NCBI GenBank assembly: GCA_013397435.1
Contig: VZRG01000202.1
Location: 248,001-312,000 of the forward strand
Reading direction: 5' to 3'
Length of the DNA stretch: 64,000 bases
Source of the DNA: Erythrocercus mccallii
Taxonomy: Eukaryota; Chordata; Aves; Passeriformes; Dicruridae
Part shown: in pieces, positions 26,396 to 38,103 of the stretch
How the letters are laid out: each line of letters starts with the position of its first letter
How positions within the stretch are numbered: position 1 is the first letter of the stretch
Position numbers and translations under genes: made by a program
The notes under the pieces: model-generated
Databases searched by the model: none
What the model was told of the DNA's origin: nothing
What the model saw: only the letters and a program-made list of their open reading frames with translations

Positions 26396-27237
26396 TGTAG
26401 GATAGCGGGCAAAAAGCTCATCCTCAGAAAAGAGCATGGACAAACCATGGCAGCTGGGGGAGCCAAGGCCAATCCTGGGGGCCAGCAGACCATAGAGGTC
26501 CATCTCCACAAACCTAGAGGAGTACAAAGGCCTAAAGTCATGTGGGAACACAAATTAAAGGCTCAAGGAAGTGACACAGTGTCTGGGTCCCTCCCATAGC
26601 TGTCCCATGAGACCCTCAGACCTGGTCAGAAACCGCTCAGGATGGGTCAATGTCAGAGTGTCTTCTGGGCTGAGGAGATTGCTGCCTGGGGCATGGGACA
26701 TATTATGGCATGCAGGGGAAAAGTATTTTGTGTCACATAGGACTTCCTATGGGATATTTAAGGGATGAACCAAAGATGGGAAAATGGATGGTGTGAGGTG
26801 ATTTGGGGAGGAATAAATGTGGGGAAATTGAAGAGTAAAGAGACAAAAATGCCAGTCTTACATAAATAGTTACTAGTAGGTATATTTGTCTGGCCATTCT
26901 CTGTGCCTGATCAATGTACTCTGTCCCACCTTGTTATTAAATCTCTTTTTAGCTCTTTTCCTAGGCAAGACTTCTGTATTTGGTATGTCAATATGTCTGT
27001 ATGAGGGGATTTGGGTGCAGAAATTAGTACACCATAGGCTGGAGGATCCATGTGCATGGGTTTAATGGACTTAATGAAACCAAATGACAATGAGAGAAGT
27101 GGGACCATGAATGAGAGGGAACCCTTGTCCCTGAGCTGCTAGGAACTGGAATAAGTCTGGGAGTCTGAGTGCATGATGACTAGTGAAGATCAAGATGGAC
27201 AAGGTAAAGAATAGGTTAAGTGGCTTGGGAGCTGGGA
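26396..27237. repeat. Unassigned medium-GC block, probably retroelement-derived
   Basis: Base composition rises abruptly at about 26396 (after a run of AT-rich sequence) and stays higher to the GC-rich unit beginning near 27238. It has no ATTCTATG tail, no recognised RT, and no long open frame (longest about 75 codons). An ATTAAA polyadenylation-like hexamer, ATTAAATCTCTTTTTAGC, lies at 26937. Its position directly beside a GC-rich LTR-like unit suggests endogenous-retrovirus or other repeat origin, but I cannot name a family. Confidence 0.3.
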
Positions 27238-27439
27238 TGTGATAGTCTCAAAGGTCAAGAGCATGGAAAGAGCTGGCTGTTCGTGAATGTGTGAGTCCCA
27301 ATTAGCTCTGTGAGTACATGTGTGTATGTTCATATGTACCTAAATACACCATGGTCTGTAACATCAGTTGGTGTGAGGCTGTGAACTCAGGGGAGACAAG
27401 TGAAGTGAACAGGCTAATGCCTTTACTAATATGCAGCTC

Positions 27440-27445
27440 TTTATT
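27440..27445 (-). promoter_or_regulatory. AATAAA polyadenylation signal of LTR-like unit
   Basis: The hexamer sits about 300 bases downstream of the TTTAAA box in the minus-strand reading, within GCAATAAAGAGCTGCAT, a layout typical of a retroviral R region. Confidence 0.5.
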
Positions 27446-27586
27446 GCAGTGATCAGCTGGGCACAGACGCTTCCACAGGGTTTCGCCACTCAGAGTAGCC
27501 AGCAGGCTTGACAAGGGCAGTCCCTGTCAATCCCGACAAGGCCAGCTCTCTGGGCATACCCAGAGGCTTGCCATCAGCTCGTCTCG

Positions 27587-27600
27587 CCCCCCCCCCCCCC
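27587..27600. repeat. C14 homopolymer
   Basis: Fourteen consecutive C on the plus strand inside the GC-rich unit. Prone to length error in sequencing and assembly. Confidence 0.95.
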
Positions 27601-27744
27601 AATCCCATCTCTGCAGAGCCCCCCATAGGTTATGGCGAGTTTCTAAAATCAGGGCCAGGGGTGCCTCCATTCCTTCCTCGGCCATGGCTTCGTCCAGTTT
27701 TTCTCTGCTGCGCCCAGTTATTTGGTTTTTGGGGTGTTTTCTTG

Positions 27745-27790
27745 TTTAAAATCTTCTCCCAGGTGTCTTTGGGCTGATCTCAATTTGCAT
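27745..27790 (-). promoter_or_regulatory. Promoter-like octamer plus TATA-like box
   Basis: On the minus strand an exact octamer ATGCAAAT (27783-27790), the consensus for POU/Oct factors, lies about 33 bases upstream of TTTAAA (27745-27750). The spacing suits a core promoter within the LTR-like unit. Function is inferred. Confidence 0.35.
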
Positions 27791-27894
27791 ATGTATTCTC
27801 CTGGTCCCAGCTTTGCTCCTGTTATGGGGGGTGTCTGGAGGAGAGGTGTACCTATGGCAACAAAACACAGCCATTAGCACTTAGTTAACATTTC

Positions 27895-28470
27895 AAAACA
27901 GGAGCTTCTCACAGTCAGGACAGGGAGGAGGCTCAGGGAGGCTCAGCGAGGGGGCACTCCTCCCCCACCAGCCTCCCGGGGAATCCACCAGCGCCCCATC
28001 CTGCCTGGGAGAATGGGACGGGGCAACCACCAGTCCCGTGAAAGCCTGTCTTGGGGGGGTCACTGGGACGACCCTGAGCCTCCCATATGCTGGGGCTGCC
28101 ACTGCTACTTGCCGGGAATCTGTCTGCCCCCCAGCTGCGGTTCCTGTCCAGGCCTGTCCCAGGGCCATGGCAACGCCAGGGATGGTCCCACCCCCCAAAT
28201 CCCGCCGGGCCCCGCCAGGCCGGCAGTGTGTGGGGGGGAAGGGCTGATGGCAACCCCCATCCAGAGTTCTTTCACACAATGCTGCCCTGGCCGCACCAGT
28301 CCTCAGAGCCATGTCCAGGGCATTGCTGGCCTCAGCACACCCCAAGCGGCCGGGCCACGGCTGCCACTCAGCTCCCGCCAGGTCCCACCCGGCCCTGCCG
28401 GGGGCTTCAGTGGCAGCTTGGGGGAAGCTGCGGGCAGTGACAGCGACCAGCGGCCGCCTGCCAACCTGCC
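27895..28470. other. CpG-rich island
   Basis: About 575 bases that are very GC-rich and contain some twenty or more CpGs, including a NotI site GCGGCCGC at 28450-28457, in a window otherwise almost free of CpG. Both strands have long overlapping open frames (150 codons minus at 27893-28345 from a TTG; 161 codons plus at 28013-28498), which is what low stop density in GC-rich DNA produces. The predicted products are Pro/Gly/Ala-rich with no domain I recognise, so I do not call a gene. Confidence 0.7.
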
Positions 28471-28560
28471 CTGGTGCTTACCGAGATTTTGTTCATAACA
28501 CAGGGATCCAGGGTTAGCTCCTGGGCACACTGAGTAAGCTTAGGGATCTACCTTGATGTA

Positions 28561-28738
28561 TACATATATAGAGAGAGAGAGACAGAAAGATGGATTTTCT
28601 CAGTAGTGGACCTTCATTCTGGTCAGTCTAAGTAGAGGGTAGATGAGACTCTTGGTTCTGTCTGTATTCATCAGGTGCTGAAGACATCATGTATTTGTGT
28701 ATATATACAGTGTGTACATGTGTATGTCTTCTTTGTGT
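28561..28738. repeat. GA and TG/TA microsatellites
   Basis: ACATATATAGAGAGAGAGAG occurs at about 28562-28581, and a TGTGTATATATACAGTGTGT-type run at about 28697-28738. The sequence between them is unique. Confidence 0.75.
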
Positions 28739-29390
28739 GCATGTACTTAGAAAGGATACATTGCCAACCATGCTGTGGGTTGGAGTTGGGGTAATGCAGA
28801 TACAGCATCCTTACCTTCATCAAGCTACTGCATTCGACCCCGGACACCAGCAATCTTATTTCAGTTTACAGATCTCAAATTGTGCTTCTGTTACTTGGCT
28901 ATGTATGTTTTCTCATCTACTGTATTGATTACTCAAATATTTAGAAACCTCAACAGTGAAAATCTACTTGTTTTTAAATTCCAGTGCTTCTTCCCCTCCT
29001 TTGAGGTTGTTTAAGGAATAATAGTCATAACAGAAAATAGACACCACTACTCCACAGGGATGATTCTAGAAAAAAGCTATATCAGTGTGGAAGAAATTAG
29101 TAACTATTTTTATAAAAATTGTAAACTTGTCCCATTTTCCTCACAGTTTTTGACCACTTTTTTTGTTTTGTTGTTATGGAGAGTATTCAAGATTATTCTC
29201 AAGTTGAAAAATTTTTAATCACAGGTCATTCCTTTAATCTTATCTCTCTGTCAAAGCATTCTGAGCACTTGCTCAGAAGTAATTTATATGTTACCTTTTT
29301 TGAAAATTTCTTCTATTTTTCTGTGTTTGGTAGTTTCTCACACTGAGAAATTAAGCTAAATGGACCTACATGAGCACATGAGATGTGGGC

Positions 29391-29450
29391 ATACCATGGA
29401 TTTGGATACCGTGGATTTGCAAACCATGGATTTACATACAGTGGATTTCA
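29391..29450 (+). repeat. 15-base tandem repeat, four copies
   Basis: Four units of exact 15-base period: ATACCATGGATTTGG, ATACCGTGGATTTGC, AAACCATGGATTTAC, ATACAGTGGATTTCA. All share the core GTGGATTT or ATGGATTT. Because 15 is a multiple of 3, it stays in one frame and gives a TMDLDTVDL-type pentapeptide repeat inside a 70-codon ATG-started frame (29360-29572). That frame has no other coding sign, and I take it as a minisatellite. Confidence 0.9.
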
Positions 29451-30626
29451 TCTGTGTAGAAACAGTATATAATATAACTTCGTTCCATAATTTTATGGTT
29501 TTAATGAGAGTCTTTAAATCATGCAAACCTCAACTCACTGCAGATGATTACTTTGAAACACAGAAAAAATAGTGACTTTTTTTTTTTGCTCGAGCAAGGA
29601 GTTTAACTTTTTTTCACTGAAATGTAGTGGATACTCATGGTGCTCTACATTTTCAAAGTATTATATGATGGTCAAACCCAAAACTGTCTCAGTACAAAGA
29701 TCTGACTGTTGGAGACTCTCTTCTCACTGCCTTTGCCCTCAAGGGTTTACTTATATTTTCCCATTATAAACACTTTTCTGAAGACTAAATATTTTGAAAT
29801 GGAAGAAAACCCTGATTTGACATCAGATGTACTTTTCCTGTACTTTGAAGATATAAAGTGCTGTATTGTGTGCATTTTTATTTATAGTTCATCTTAGATG
29901 TTTGCTACAAAACCCCTCTGCCCCTTCTCTTACAATCACTTCAACCTCACTTTAGCTGCCACCCATATATCCCTTCCTCTTATGTTATCCCTCTTCCTCT
30001 GCTTCCACCATTCACTTTGCCTTTTGCCTCATCTTCAGTATCATCAGTCAACAAAGAAAAAAGCCAGGAAAATTAAAGGAACTAATAAGAGAGCTGCAAA
30101 ATATTAATGAAATTTCTGTCTTTTATATTATATCTCTTGAGTCTTAACCCTTTATTTGTTTTATCTATTTATAAACTGTTTGAGGTAAAGACTGCTTTAT
30201 TCTTTGCTGACAAGTTTGGTGACATAGCCTCTCTTTCAACTGCAAGGCCTATGATTTTCTGTAACATAGCCTGTGACAGTATAGATGCTTTAGCAGACAT
30301 GAAAAGCAATGTAGCTTTTTAATTGATAATAGATATTGCTTTGTCTAACAGAGAAAATAGATATTAAATGATCCGTGAACTCACTGCTATAGTTATGCTT
30401 TGTTCTTCTTGCTTACTTTTGCTTCCCAGAGTTGATTGTCTACTTCATCAGGTTTTGTAACAGGCCTGGTAAGGTTTTTATACAGACAAGGTTAGTGCTG
30501 AGCTGTAATGAAGGGCTGTTTCACTGCTTTTCCTGCTTTCGGTTCACACTTCATAAATAGTCATTATCATGACATTCAAGGTGTCAGTCTGGTATTATCC
30601 TAGTCTGCTGAAGATGTTGCTGACAC

Positions 30627-30737
30627 TCTCATAGACTGTATAGAAAGGTAAGAATCCATGAAAAATGGAGATGCCAATTTCTATCTCGATCCTTACTTTA
30701 GGTCACCTAGTACAACCCTAAGTGTCAATATGGAGAT
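30627..30737 (-). mobile_element. Possible CR1 remnant, antisense, very old
   Basis: A CTCATAGACTGTATAGAAAG stretch and, about 50 bases on, TTTAGGTCACCTAGTACAAC (CR1 reverse complement usually reads 'aggtcatctagtccaaccct') lie in the order and orientation of a CR1 3' end on the minus strand. The intervening sequence does not match well. Weak. Confidence 0.3.
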
Positions 30738-31328
30738 CTGGACAAGTCTACCTGTAGTGTTTGGGATTAAAAAATAGGCATTATTCTAGGAACTTGACAT
30801 GGATTTTGAATGGGTAAATAACTTAAAAATTCATTTACTATTAATTGGTATTTTGCTGTGTAAAATGGTGATATTTGTTGTTTTACTGCTGGACATTCAG
30901 CCTTGAAACTAATTTTATGTAGAGATTGGTCTATCCAGCTGTGGGCTCATGAGGAGGAGGTGGAAGATGGGAAATTCTAGATGTCCTGCAGGCTGTCATT
31001 TAGATAAGGACTTCCTCATTCATCAGAATCTGTTTGCCCTGTAATACAGTAGGCAGCCCTACAGCATGTAGGCATGCCCTCCCCAGAGAAAGTTGTTCAT
31101 GCTGACATTCACTGTTTGCTCATTTGAAGGCATCTCTTCCAGCAGACATCTCAATGAAGTGTGCATGTGACAGGTGTTATTCATCCAGACCATATCACTG
31201 ATCTAAGTGTCTGAACAGTAAATATACACAGGTGCCCAAGCCCCTTCTTTTTATTGGCATGCCTATTTCTCTGTGCAACGTGTCATCATGTATTTGGTTT
31301 AAAAGAATAAAGAATAACAATAGTTGTT

Positions 31329-31394
31329 ACTGAAGTTAGTGAGTGATTCCTATATAATCATATCATATATAATAACTGAAGTTACTGAGTGATT
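31329..31394. repeat. 20-base direct duplication, 46-base spacing
   Basis: ACTGAAGTTAGTGAGTGATT at 31329-31348 recurs with one change (ACTGAAGTTACTGAGTGATT) at 31375-31394, with an AT-rich spacer. A local duplication. Confidence 0.85.
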
Positions 31395-31446
31395 TTGATT
31401 CTATATCAAAAGTGAGGAATTTTCTTCTTTAAAATCTTGATCTCAC

Positions 31447-31625
31447 TTACCCAGGATGTACCAGAGAAGTTGTGGATACTTTGGCCCTGGAAGTGAGTGT
31501 TCAAGGCCAGGCTGGATGGGGCTTTGAGCATCCTGGTCTAGTGAGTGGTGTCCCTGGCCATGGTAAAGGGGGATTGGAACTTTAAGGTCTCTTCCTTAAA
31601 AGTTTTTATGATTCTATGATTTTTA
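31447..31625 (+). mobile_element. CR1 LINE 3' terminus, sense
   Basis: A 3'-terminal CR1 piece: CCAGAGAAGTTGTGGATACT, 'tggaagtgagtgttcaaggccaggctggatggggctttgagc', 'ctggtctagtgagtggtgtccctg', then a tail GATTCTATGATTTTTATGG. It is moderately diverged and truncated to about 180 bases. Confidence 0.93.
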
Positions 31626-34600
31626 TGGATGCAAAAGAGAAAAATCCTAGAGCTTTTCAAATCAGTGGATTTATTGTCATAATGTGTGTATAATCAGGAT
31701 TGAATAAAATGTGTACTTGATCTTTTAAGGAGTGTTTGCAGGTTTAAGAGATGAACTGAAGGTTTGCATACTTTCAAATTGTCTTGAAGAGAAAGTCAAA
31801 GGAAAAACCCCTTGTATCTTGCTCACTTCCTAAAAGGTCTAGAGAAACTTTTAACCAAAAAAGGATTTAGTTATTTGATTAGAGCTGGCAAAGTTAGATC
31901 CCAGCTATTCCCGGGTGCTGAACAGATGCCCAAAAAAAAGACAAACGATCCCTCTCTCCATATTGGTATAATTAATTAGTTTACTGAGAGATTGCTCAAG
32001 ACTAAGATGGTTGCTTACCACAGTTATGACTTGGATTGATTTTAGCAATACATGGTTTGTACAATTAAAGCCTTTGTATAACTTCAAGTTATAGCCTGTT
32101 TGTTTACATAAGAATAAGAACTGTATATATTCCATTCAGTAAACTTATTTGTGAAAGTCTCAGTGGTTAGTCCTCTAATCCTGTAGGAGAAATAAAGATG
32201 TAAGAATAGTCTATACTCCTAGATCATATTAAACAGTAGGCCACATCATATAAATACCACAAATCTAAATTGACTCTCATTTTTACTTATGTTTTGGTTA
32301 AGGAATATTTTTGAATCTTTTAAGTACCTTTTATCCTAAATGAGTGCATATATAAAACTTATAAATTGTACTGTTGTGTACATGGATGTCCTGACCCCTA
32401 CATGAAACAGACAGGATTTCCGTTTTTCCTATGTCTAAATGGTATCTATTATTCTCATTACATGTATAATGGTGAAATGAGGAAAAAGAAAAGAATATAT
32501 TAAGAAGAAGAAGAAGGAAGAATAATTAAAAAACAGCAGAACAACAACAAAAAAAATAAAAAAGAGATAAAATAAATATCAGAATCCAAAGAAAACAGTT
32601 CTAGGGCAATGAATGCAAATGTTGGTATTAATGCATTATTTAAACCAGTACTGTTATAAAGTTTTGAACCTATTTTCGTGGGTTTGTACATTTTATGTTC
32701 AAACTGAAACTGTGTTCATGTTTTTCAATGTTTTGAAACTTAAAGTTAATTGCTTTTGCAAATGCACCTAAATTGTTTTTTTTGTTTTGTTAAGAAGCTA
32801 TTTAAAGTCACTGACTAGGATATCAGGATATTAAATACTGTACAAATTAAAAACACAAACCAAGAAGGAGAGAAGAAAATGCATGAGAACTGTTCATAGT
32901 GCTTGGCAAACAGTGGTTCCAGCAAGTCAGAATTCTAATTATATTAATATCTTTTGTACACATCAAGGTTGAAGAGAAGTTTAAGTGCATGGAAAGAAAC
33001 AATGAGCTGTTTCAAAGGATGTTAAATTCAGAATCCAGAGGCTATGAAGGACAAAATCAAAGTAAGAAGTTACTACTTCAATAAAGAAAGAACAAACGGA
33101 TGATGATGTAAGTGGAAGAAGGAGTTGGCTCCCTGGAAGTGACTGAAAGTCTCTAGTCTACTTAAATGATCTTGGCCACCAAGCAGTTTGAAATCTATGC
33201 TGTAATTATACTCTCTATATCACCAGAAGATAAATAATTTGAGAACTGTAAAGGAAATGGACAACTTTTTCAAACTGTTAGGTCACAGAGAACTTTAACT
33301 AAAATTCTGTTGTTTCTGAGCAAGTATTGTATTAGAAATGATTGTGAAAGGCAGGGTTAATACACCTACTGCTACCTGGGAAAGATAAAGAGAGACTGGG
33401 AGACAGAGCAAACAAGTATTTAGAACTTTCTTCTAAATAGGAAACTAGGATTGGGGAAAGTGGAAGCATTGCTTCTTAATAATTCCTTATAGAAATGAAC
33501 AGCAGATGTAGGAGATTTACTAAAGTGGTGTTGGGAGGTCTTCAGATGTGCCCAACCTTCATTTATGACAGTAGTGTCTATCTAAAAAGGACTTTCTTCC
33601 TCTGTGCCTGAAGTTCAAGAACAACCATAATGCTCTTAGGAATGTCAGGCTGCTACATTTGTTCTAGTGTAATTATCACTGTTTCCCATGCATCCAAAAT
33701 GTTTAGTGCCACCAAGAATGTTTTGGTAAACTTAAAGGAAAGCTACTGCCTCTGTTTAAACAATGAGCAAGTTATTTCAAATATAGTGGAAAGTAAGCAA
33801 GTAAATTTTGTCCTAGGGTGGATTTTTTCATAATCTTTCTAAATGAATTCACATAAAGAGACATTTGTCTTTCCTCATGTATACTCTCATTGATGTCAAA
33901 TGCAAGAGGTAGCAAAAGAGAAATAGTAGTTGAGATAGAAGCAGAAAAAGTAGAGGAGATGCAAAACCGTAGACTAAAAGACAAAGGATTGTGTAGCCAC
34001 AAATTTAGTGATGAGGATCAAACCCCACAATTTATAGTCATGTATCTAAACCTAGTCCTGAATTATGTACTTGAATTCTACAATACATTGAGTTTTGGGA
34101 CGATCAGTGCTGGCTTACAGGTTTCTGAATGAATACAACAAGGGTTTGTTGTCAAAACTTGATATTTCTTAAAGGATTTCCTACTCAGACAAGAGAAGCA
34201 ATATGATGAAGTTTTCCTTGCATGTGATTATTGCTGGTTAGAAGCTTTCATAATTTAGCGGTAAAGGAGAACTGTTGAGGTAGGGGGAAAAGGGAGAAAA
34301 AAAATAAAGAACAACAAATAAAGATCCCAGTACATTACTGACAGGCTGGTTAGCAGGGTATACTGGGAAATAGGTATCCACAGCCATACTAAGAACAAGT
34401 ATCCCCAGAAAGAGCTTTCACTCTGATGTGGAAAGGAAGTGGATGAAGAATTATTGGATTACTACTTACTGGTGACTGAAGTAACCCTTGTATCCAGGGT
34501 CCAAACAAATTTTGAAAACAGGCTCTTAATCTCCTCAAATTATCTGTCTAGAAATGCAATATTTTTGTTTTCTTTATATTTTAAAAGATGGTTCTGTACA

Positions 34601-36300
34601 TAAATCCAGTGTTTGTGTAATTTTACTTCACAGACAGAGAGAGCAGCATAACATTTTATATGAATAAAATCATAATGACTGGAAAGTTGGTAAGTGATTT
34701 CTGTAAAAAAATCATTTCATAGTTCAACATATTTGGTGATTTTATGCAATTGATACATAGTTTTTTAAGAATGTGCTCTGAAAATTATTCCTAAAATGAC
34801 TCAACTTCTCCAATCCATCTGTAAAAAACATCTTTAGCCAGTAGACTGGTTACAAATGTTTTCAATTTTTCACATACCTTTAATAATGTAGAAATTCTAC
34901 ACAGGAACAAGGAAAAAAGCACTATAGCAGACTCTACAGCCTATTTCTGTTGATTTTTTTCATATTATTCCTTTAGAATGAACATGTTTTTACAAGCAAA
35001 CATTCTTAGTTGTTTTTAGAGCCTTGCACTGACAATGACAGTGACATGTTATTCTAACTTCAATGTAAAATTGGTTTTTATTTCTTTTTTTAATCTTTTT
35101 TTTCTCCCTTCTTCTTTCCCAATCCTGCTCCCCACCCCCAGTCCTATATTTCTTCATTCATTTTTCCTTAGTGTTTAAGTGCCAGAGATCTGCTAGACAT
35201 CACATGTTCTATTGCAAACAGTGTTTAGAGGACTTGGAAATATTTACATGCTGATTTTTGAAAACCCTTTAATGCCTTGAAAATGTGTACTTATTTGGTT
35301 GCATATGAAAGAACATACATCAAGATCAAATAACTTCTTATTACAAACAAATTATTTATGGAAATCTAATGTTAATAGAGACATTTAGGAAAAGGTTATT
35401 TTCTACATCTTTTTTTCAGCAGACACTGTCTATAAGCTGGTCTCTCTGCAGGAAACACATTGCTTCTCCACACCTTAGACAAATATTTATATTCTACTAT
35501 AGTACATACTTGACATTGTTCATGCTAACCTTAACTTTTTTCTCTTGTAAAATGTTAGTGCAGCATATCTTAATAGCTGCTTTTGCAATCTTATAAATGC
35601 TTTAAATTAGAGAATATTAATTTAGTCTTATTCTGTTCTCTAGAGGAAATATCACCAGAATTTTTGCTTTGCTCCTTGTTTTGTCTGTCTTGGTGCCTTA
35701 GGTATAGAAGAAAGACCAATCTGTCTTTGCTTTCTTACTTCTAGTTTGAATTCGAATTGTTAGAGTGTAGGGTGAGTTCATGCTGCTTCTCTTAATCACT
35801 TTCATGGTAGTCTTTCTTTAGAATTGAACATTTTCACAAGAGGTTATATTTTCTTTTCTACCTGTAAAGCATGTAATGCATGTAATGCAAATCTGATCTG
35901 TTGTCAAATGCTTAGGTTAGAAATTAATATAATTAATTATCAGTGCAACTTCAGTTATCAGACAATGTGAAAACAGGTAATTCAAATTTGTAAATAATCC
36001 TATATAATACAGCATAAAAATGTATTTCAAAGACAAATGATTACAGACCAGATTAACTTTTTCAATAATAGATTATGTTTTGACTTGAATAAAATTAATG
36101 AAACAGTGTCACATGGTGTTCTTGTAAATAGGTTAGAGAAACATATTATCATAAGGTGACTCAAAACTGGCTGAAAGTCAGTAGGTAGTTATCAATGGCT
36201 CATTGTTGAACTGGAGAGTGTATAAATTTAACTCTTCACAGTTGTGTTTCAACTGTTTCTCAGTAATAATGCAATAGAGTATACTTAAAGAAATACAGTA
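31626..36300. other. Unique AT-rich DNA, no gene recognised
   Basis: Nothing identifiable apart from an A/G-rich tract at 32479-32578 and a short tandem GCATGTAAT duplication near 35870-35889. Confidence 0.6.
32479..32578. repeat. A/G-rich low-complexity tract with GAA units
   Basis: A purine-rich tract with four GAA/AAG units near 32501-32520 followed by A-rich sequence with CAA units. Confidence 0.8.
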
Positions 36301-36800
36301 TATGATAGAGGTTAGAGGCATACCAAAGAGAGGTTAATTAGCTTACCATAAGGAAAGAAAAAGTTGAAAAAACGTTTTCCTGATGTATATACTTCACAGA
36401 GAAAAGAAGAAGTTTCTATATTTAGAAATGAATAGACATAACACTTTGAAAATATTTGCAGGATGGAGTGGAACTCAATATCAGTATCAACAGAAAGTTG
36501 CTTAAAAGGTTCTTACAGAGAGGAAAGGATAATATGTTTACATATCCATAGCAGGTAAGAAGAAAAAGAATGAATTTAAATTACCACAAGGAAGATCTGG
36601 GTTAGATATAACAAAAAAGAATTCAAACAGGAAGGCCAATGGAATATTGGAATACATTGCTTGTGGAGACTGCAAAATTTCTGCTACCTGGAGATTAGAT
36701 TAAGATGGCTGAAATCATTCTCTGGCATGTCTTGGCATTTCTTGGTGAGCCTGATGATTCTGGGAAGTACACTGTATAATGCTGGCATAGATTTATATCT
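36300..36800 (+). mobile_element. CR1 LINE fragment, sense, ancient subfamily
   Basis: The recognisable core is 'gaatgaatttaaattaccacaaggaagatctgggttagatataac', matching the older sauropsid CR1 line ('atttaaattacagcaagggagatttaggttggatat'). It is followed by 'ggaatattggaatacattgcttgtggagactgcaaaatttctgc' and 'gagattagattaagatggctgaaatcattctc' in the expected order. The upstream part (36300-36470) is less certain, and the tail repeats are gone. Heavily diverged and inactive. Confidence 0.7.
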
Positions 36801-38103
36801 ATGTTATATTTAGATTGCAAGATCAGAAACCTTTATTTTTGTTGTTAATATTTGGCAGGAGAAAATAAAAGTGTATGTTCAATTTTTGACAGGCTCAGTT
36901 TCTCAGTTTTCATTATGTAACTATTGCTGAGGCCTCACACTTTTCCTGCCAGTTTTATGGAGCCCAATCTGACAGCTCATCTACAAGAGTTCAGGGTTTA
37001 GTTCCAACCCCAACTTAACTTACTGCTTAGTCTTCATTCTGAGACTGTAAACAAGGATAGCAATGGATACCAAATGTGACTGTGGTTTTGGTAAACTAGA
37101 TATTCATTGAGACCAGGGCTTTAATGCAGGATGAGATACAGTTAGAAGATAGTAACATATTTGCATCAATACCACCATAAGCTAGAACCATAATTGATAG
37201 TATTCCAAATCTTTTAACAAAGCTTTTGAAATGCCTTTTTCTCTAATTTATGTTGGTTGTTTTTTTTTTGTTTGTTTGTTTGTTTTTTTTATTGCACTGC
37301 ACAGAATTGCTGTTGTGGTATATTTCATAACTGTTAAATTACAGAAAAATAGAGGAATGCTATCCCATTTAAGAGACTAGAGAGCGCACACAGGTTGAAG
37401 GCTACACATACAAGCAGATATTTAACCGCAATGTTTTCTGTTGTTTTTGTGGTAGTGCTAAATAAAAGCTCAAAATCTATGTAAAGAAACTGCTAACAAA
37501 GTCTGTGGCTGGAAGAATGTCAATTTCAAGTATCTGGTTATAATTTAAAAATATGTATCCCAGAAATCAAATACGTTGTTCATAGCTGCCAATATTTTTT
37601 CTGCCTACAACCCCACTGACAACCTAGTACTTGAATGACACAAGAAGCTAGTCACATCATGCTTTAATATATTTTACACTAGGAAATTAACCTAATTTTT
37701 TATAGTATTTCCTTTTCACTTGACAGTATATGTTGGCAAACACACAGTAAGTGAAACAAGGAATTCTAGGAAAAAATATGGTATTAATCTTTTGAGCTTG
37801 ACCTATGAGGGCTTACAAATAGTACTACTTGGCAAAAATCTCCTAATGGCTTTATTTCTGTCACAATTTATCATTTGTAGAGCATGGAGTTTCATGCAGC
37901 AGTGAAGACTACTTCCTATTCAGAAGTACATTATTCCACGTCTGGTAATGATGAAATCATGTTTTCTACCGCCCTCTTTTCCAGGTGCAAACACTGTTAA
38001 ATTTCTCATACCTGGTGATGTCAGAAGATACATATGTAATTATACAAAATGAGACTTCAGCAACAAGAAAAGGAATTGTTTAATCCCTGGTAGCTGGAAT
38101 GTC
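36801..38103. other. Unique AT-rich DNA, no gene recognised
   Basis: Nothing identifiable apart from the T/G tract at 37255-37291. Confidence 0.6.
37255..37291. repeat. (T)n(GTTT)n tract
   Basis: About 10 T followed by four GTTT units and 8 T. Confidence 0.9.

Larger units (their letters stand above)
27238..28500 (-). mobile_element. Probable long GC/CpG-rich LTR, minus strand
   Basis: Read on the minus strand this unit has LTR-like order: start TGTTATGAAC at 28500, a very GC- and CpG-rich first part (to about 27900), an octamer ATGCAAAT at 27783-27790, a TATA-like TTTAAA at 27745-27750, and AATAAA at 27440-27445 followed by a 3' segment. The 3' edge is uncertain. An end at 27238 gives TG...CA ends and near-matching 6-base flanks (ctggga / caggga, 5 of 6). 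An end at 27357 (...GATGTTACA) also gives TG...CA but no flanking duplication. I see no primer-binding site, gag, pol or env, so it would be a solo LTR. An unmethylated CpG-island promoter is the main alternative. Confidence 0.5.
28501..31446. other. Unique DNA, no gene recognised
   Basis: AT-rich sequence with GA and TG/TA microsatellites, a 15-base tandem repeat, and a possible small CR1 remnant near 30627-30737, all listed separately. No exon or RNA gene recognised. Confidence 0.55.

Noticed and set aside
26396..26735. Possible short LTR with TG...CA ends and CATA flanks
   Set aside because: The ends share nothing beyond TG/CA, the 4-base flank match is likely by chance, and no TATA/AATAAA pair is in the right place.
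28013..28498. 161-codon plus-strand and 150-codon minus-strand open frames in the GC-rich block as genes
   Set aside because: Overlapping long frames on both strands are expected where stop codons are depleted by GC content. The minus-strand frame opens at a TTG, and the products are low-complexity Pro/Gly/Ala with no domain.
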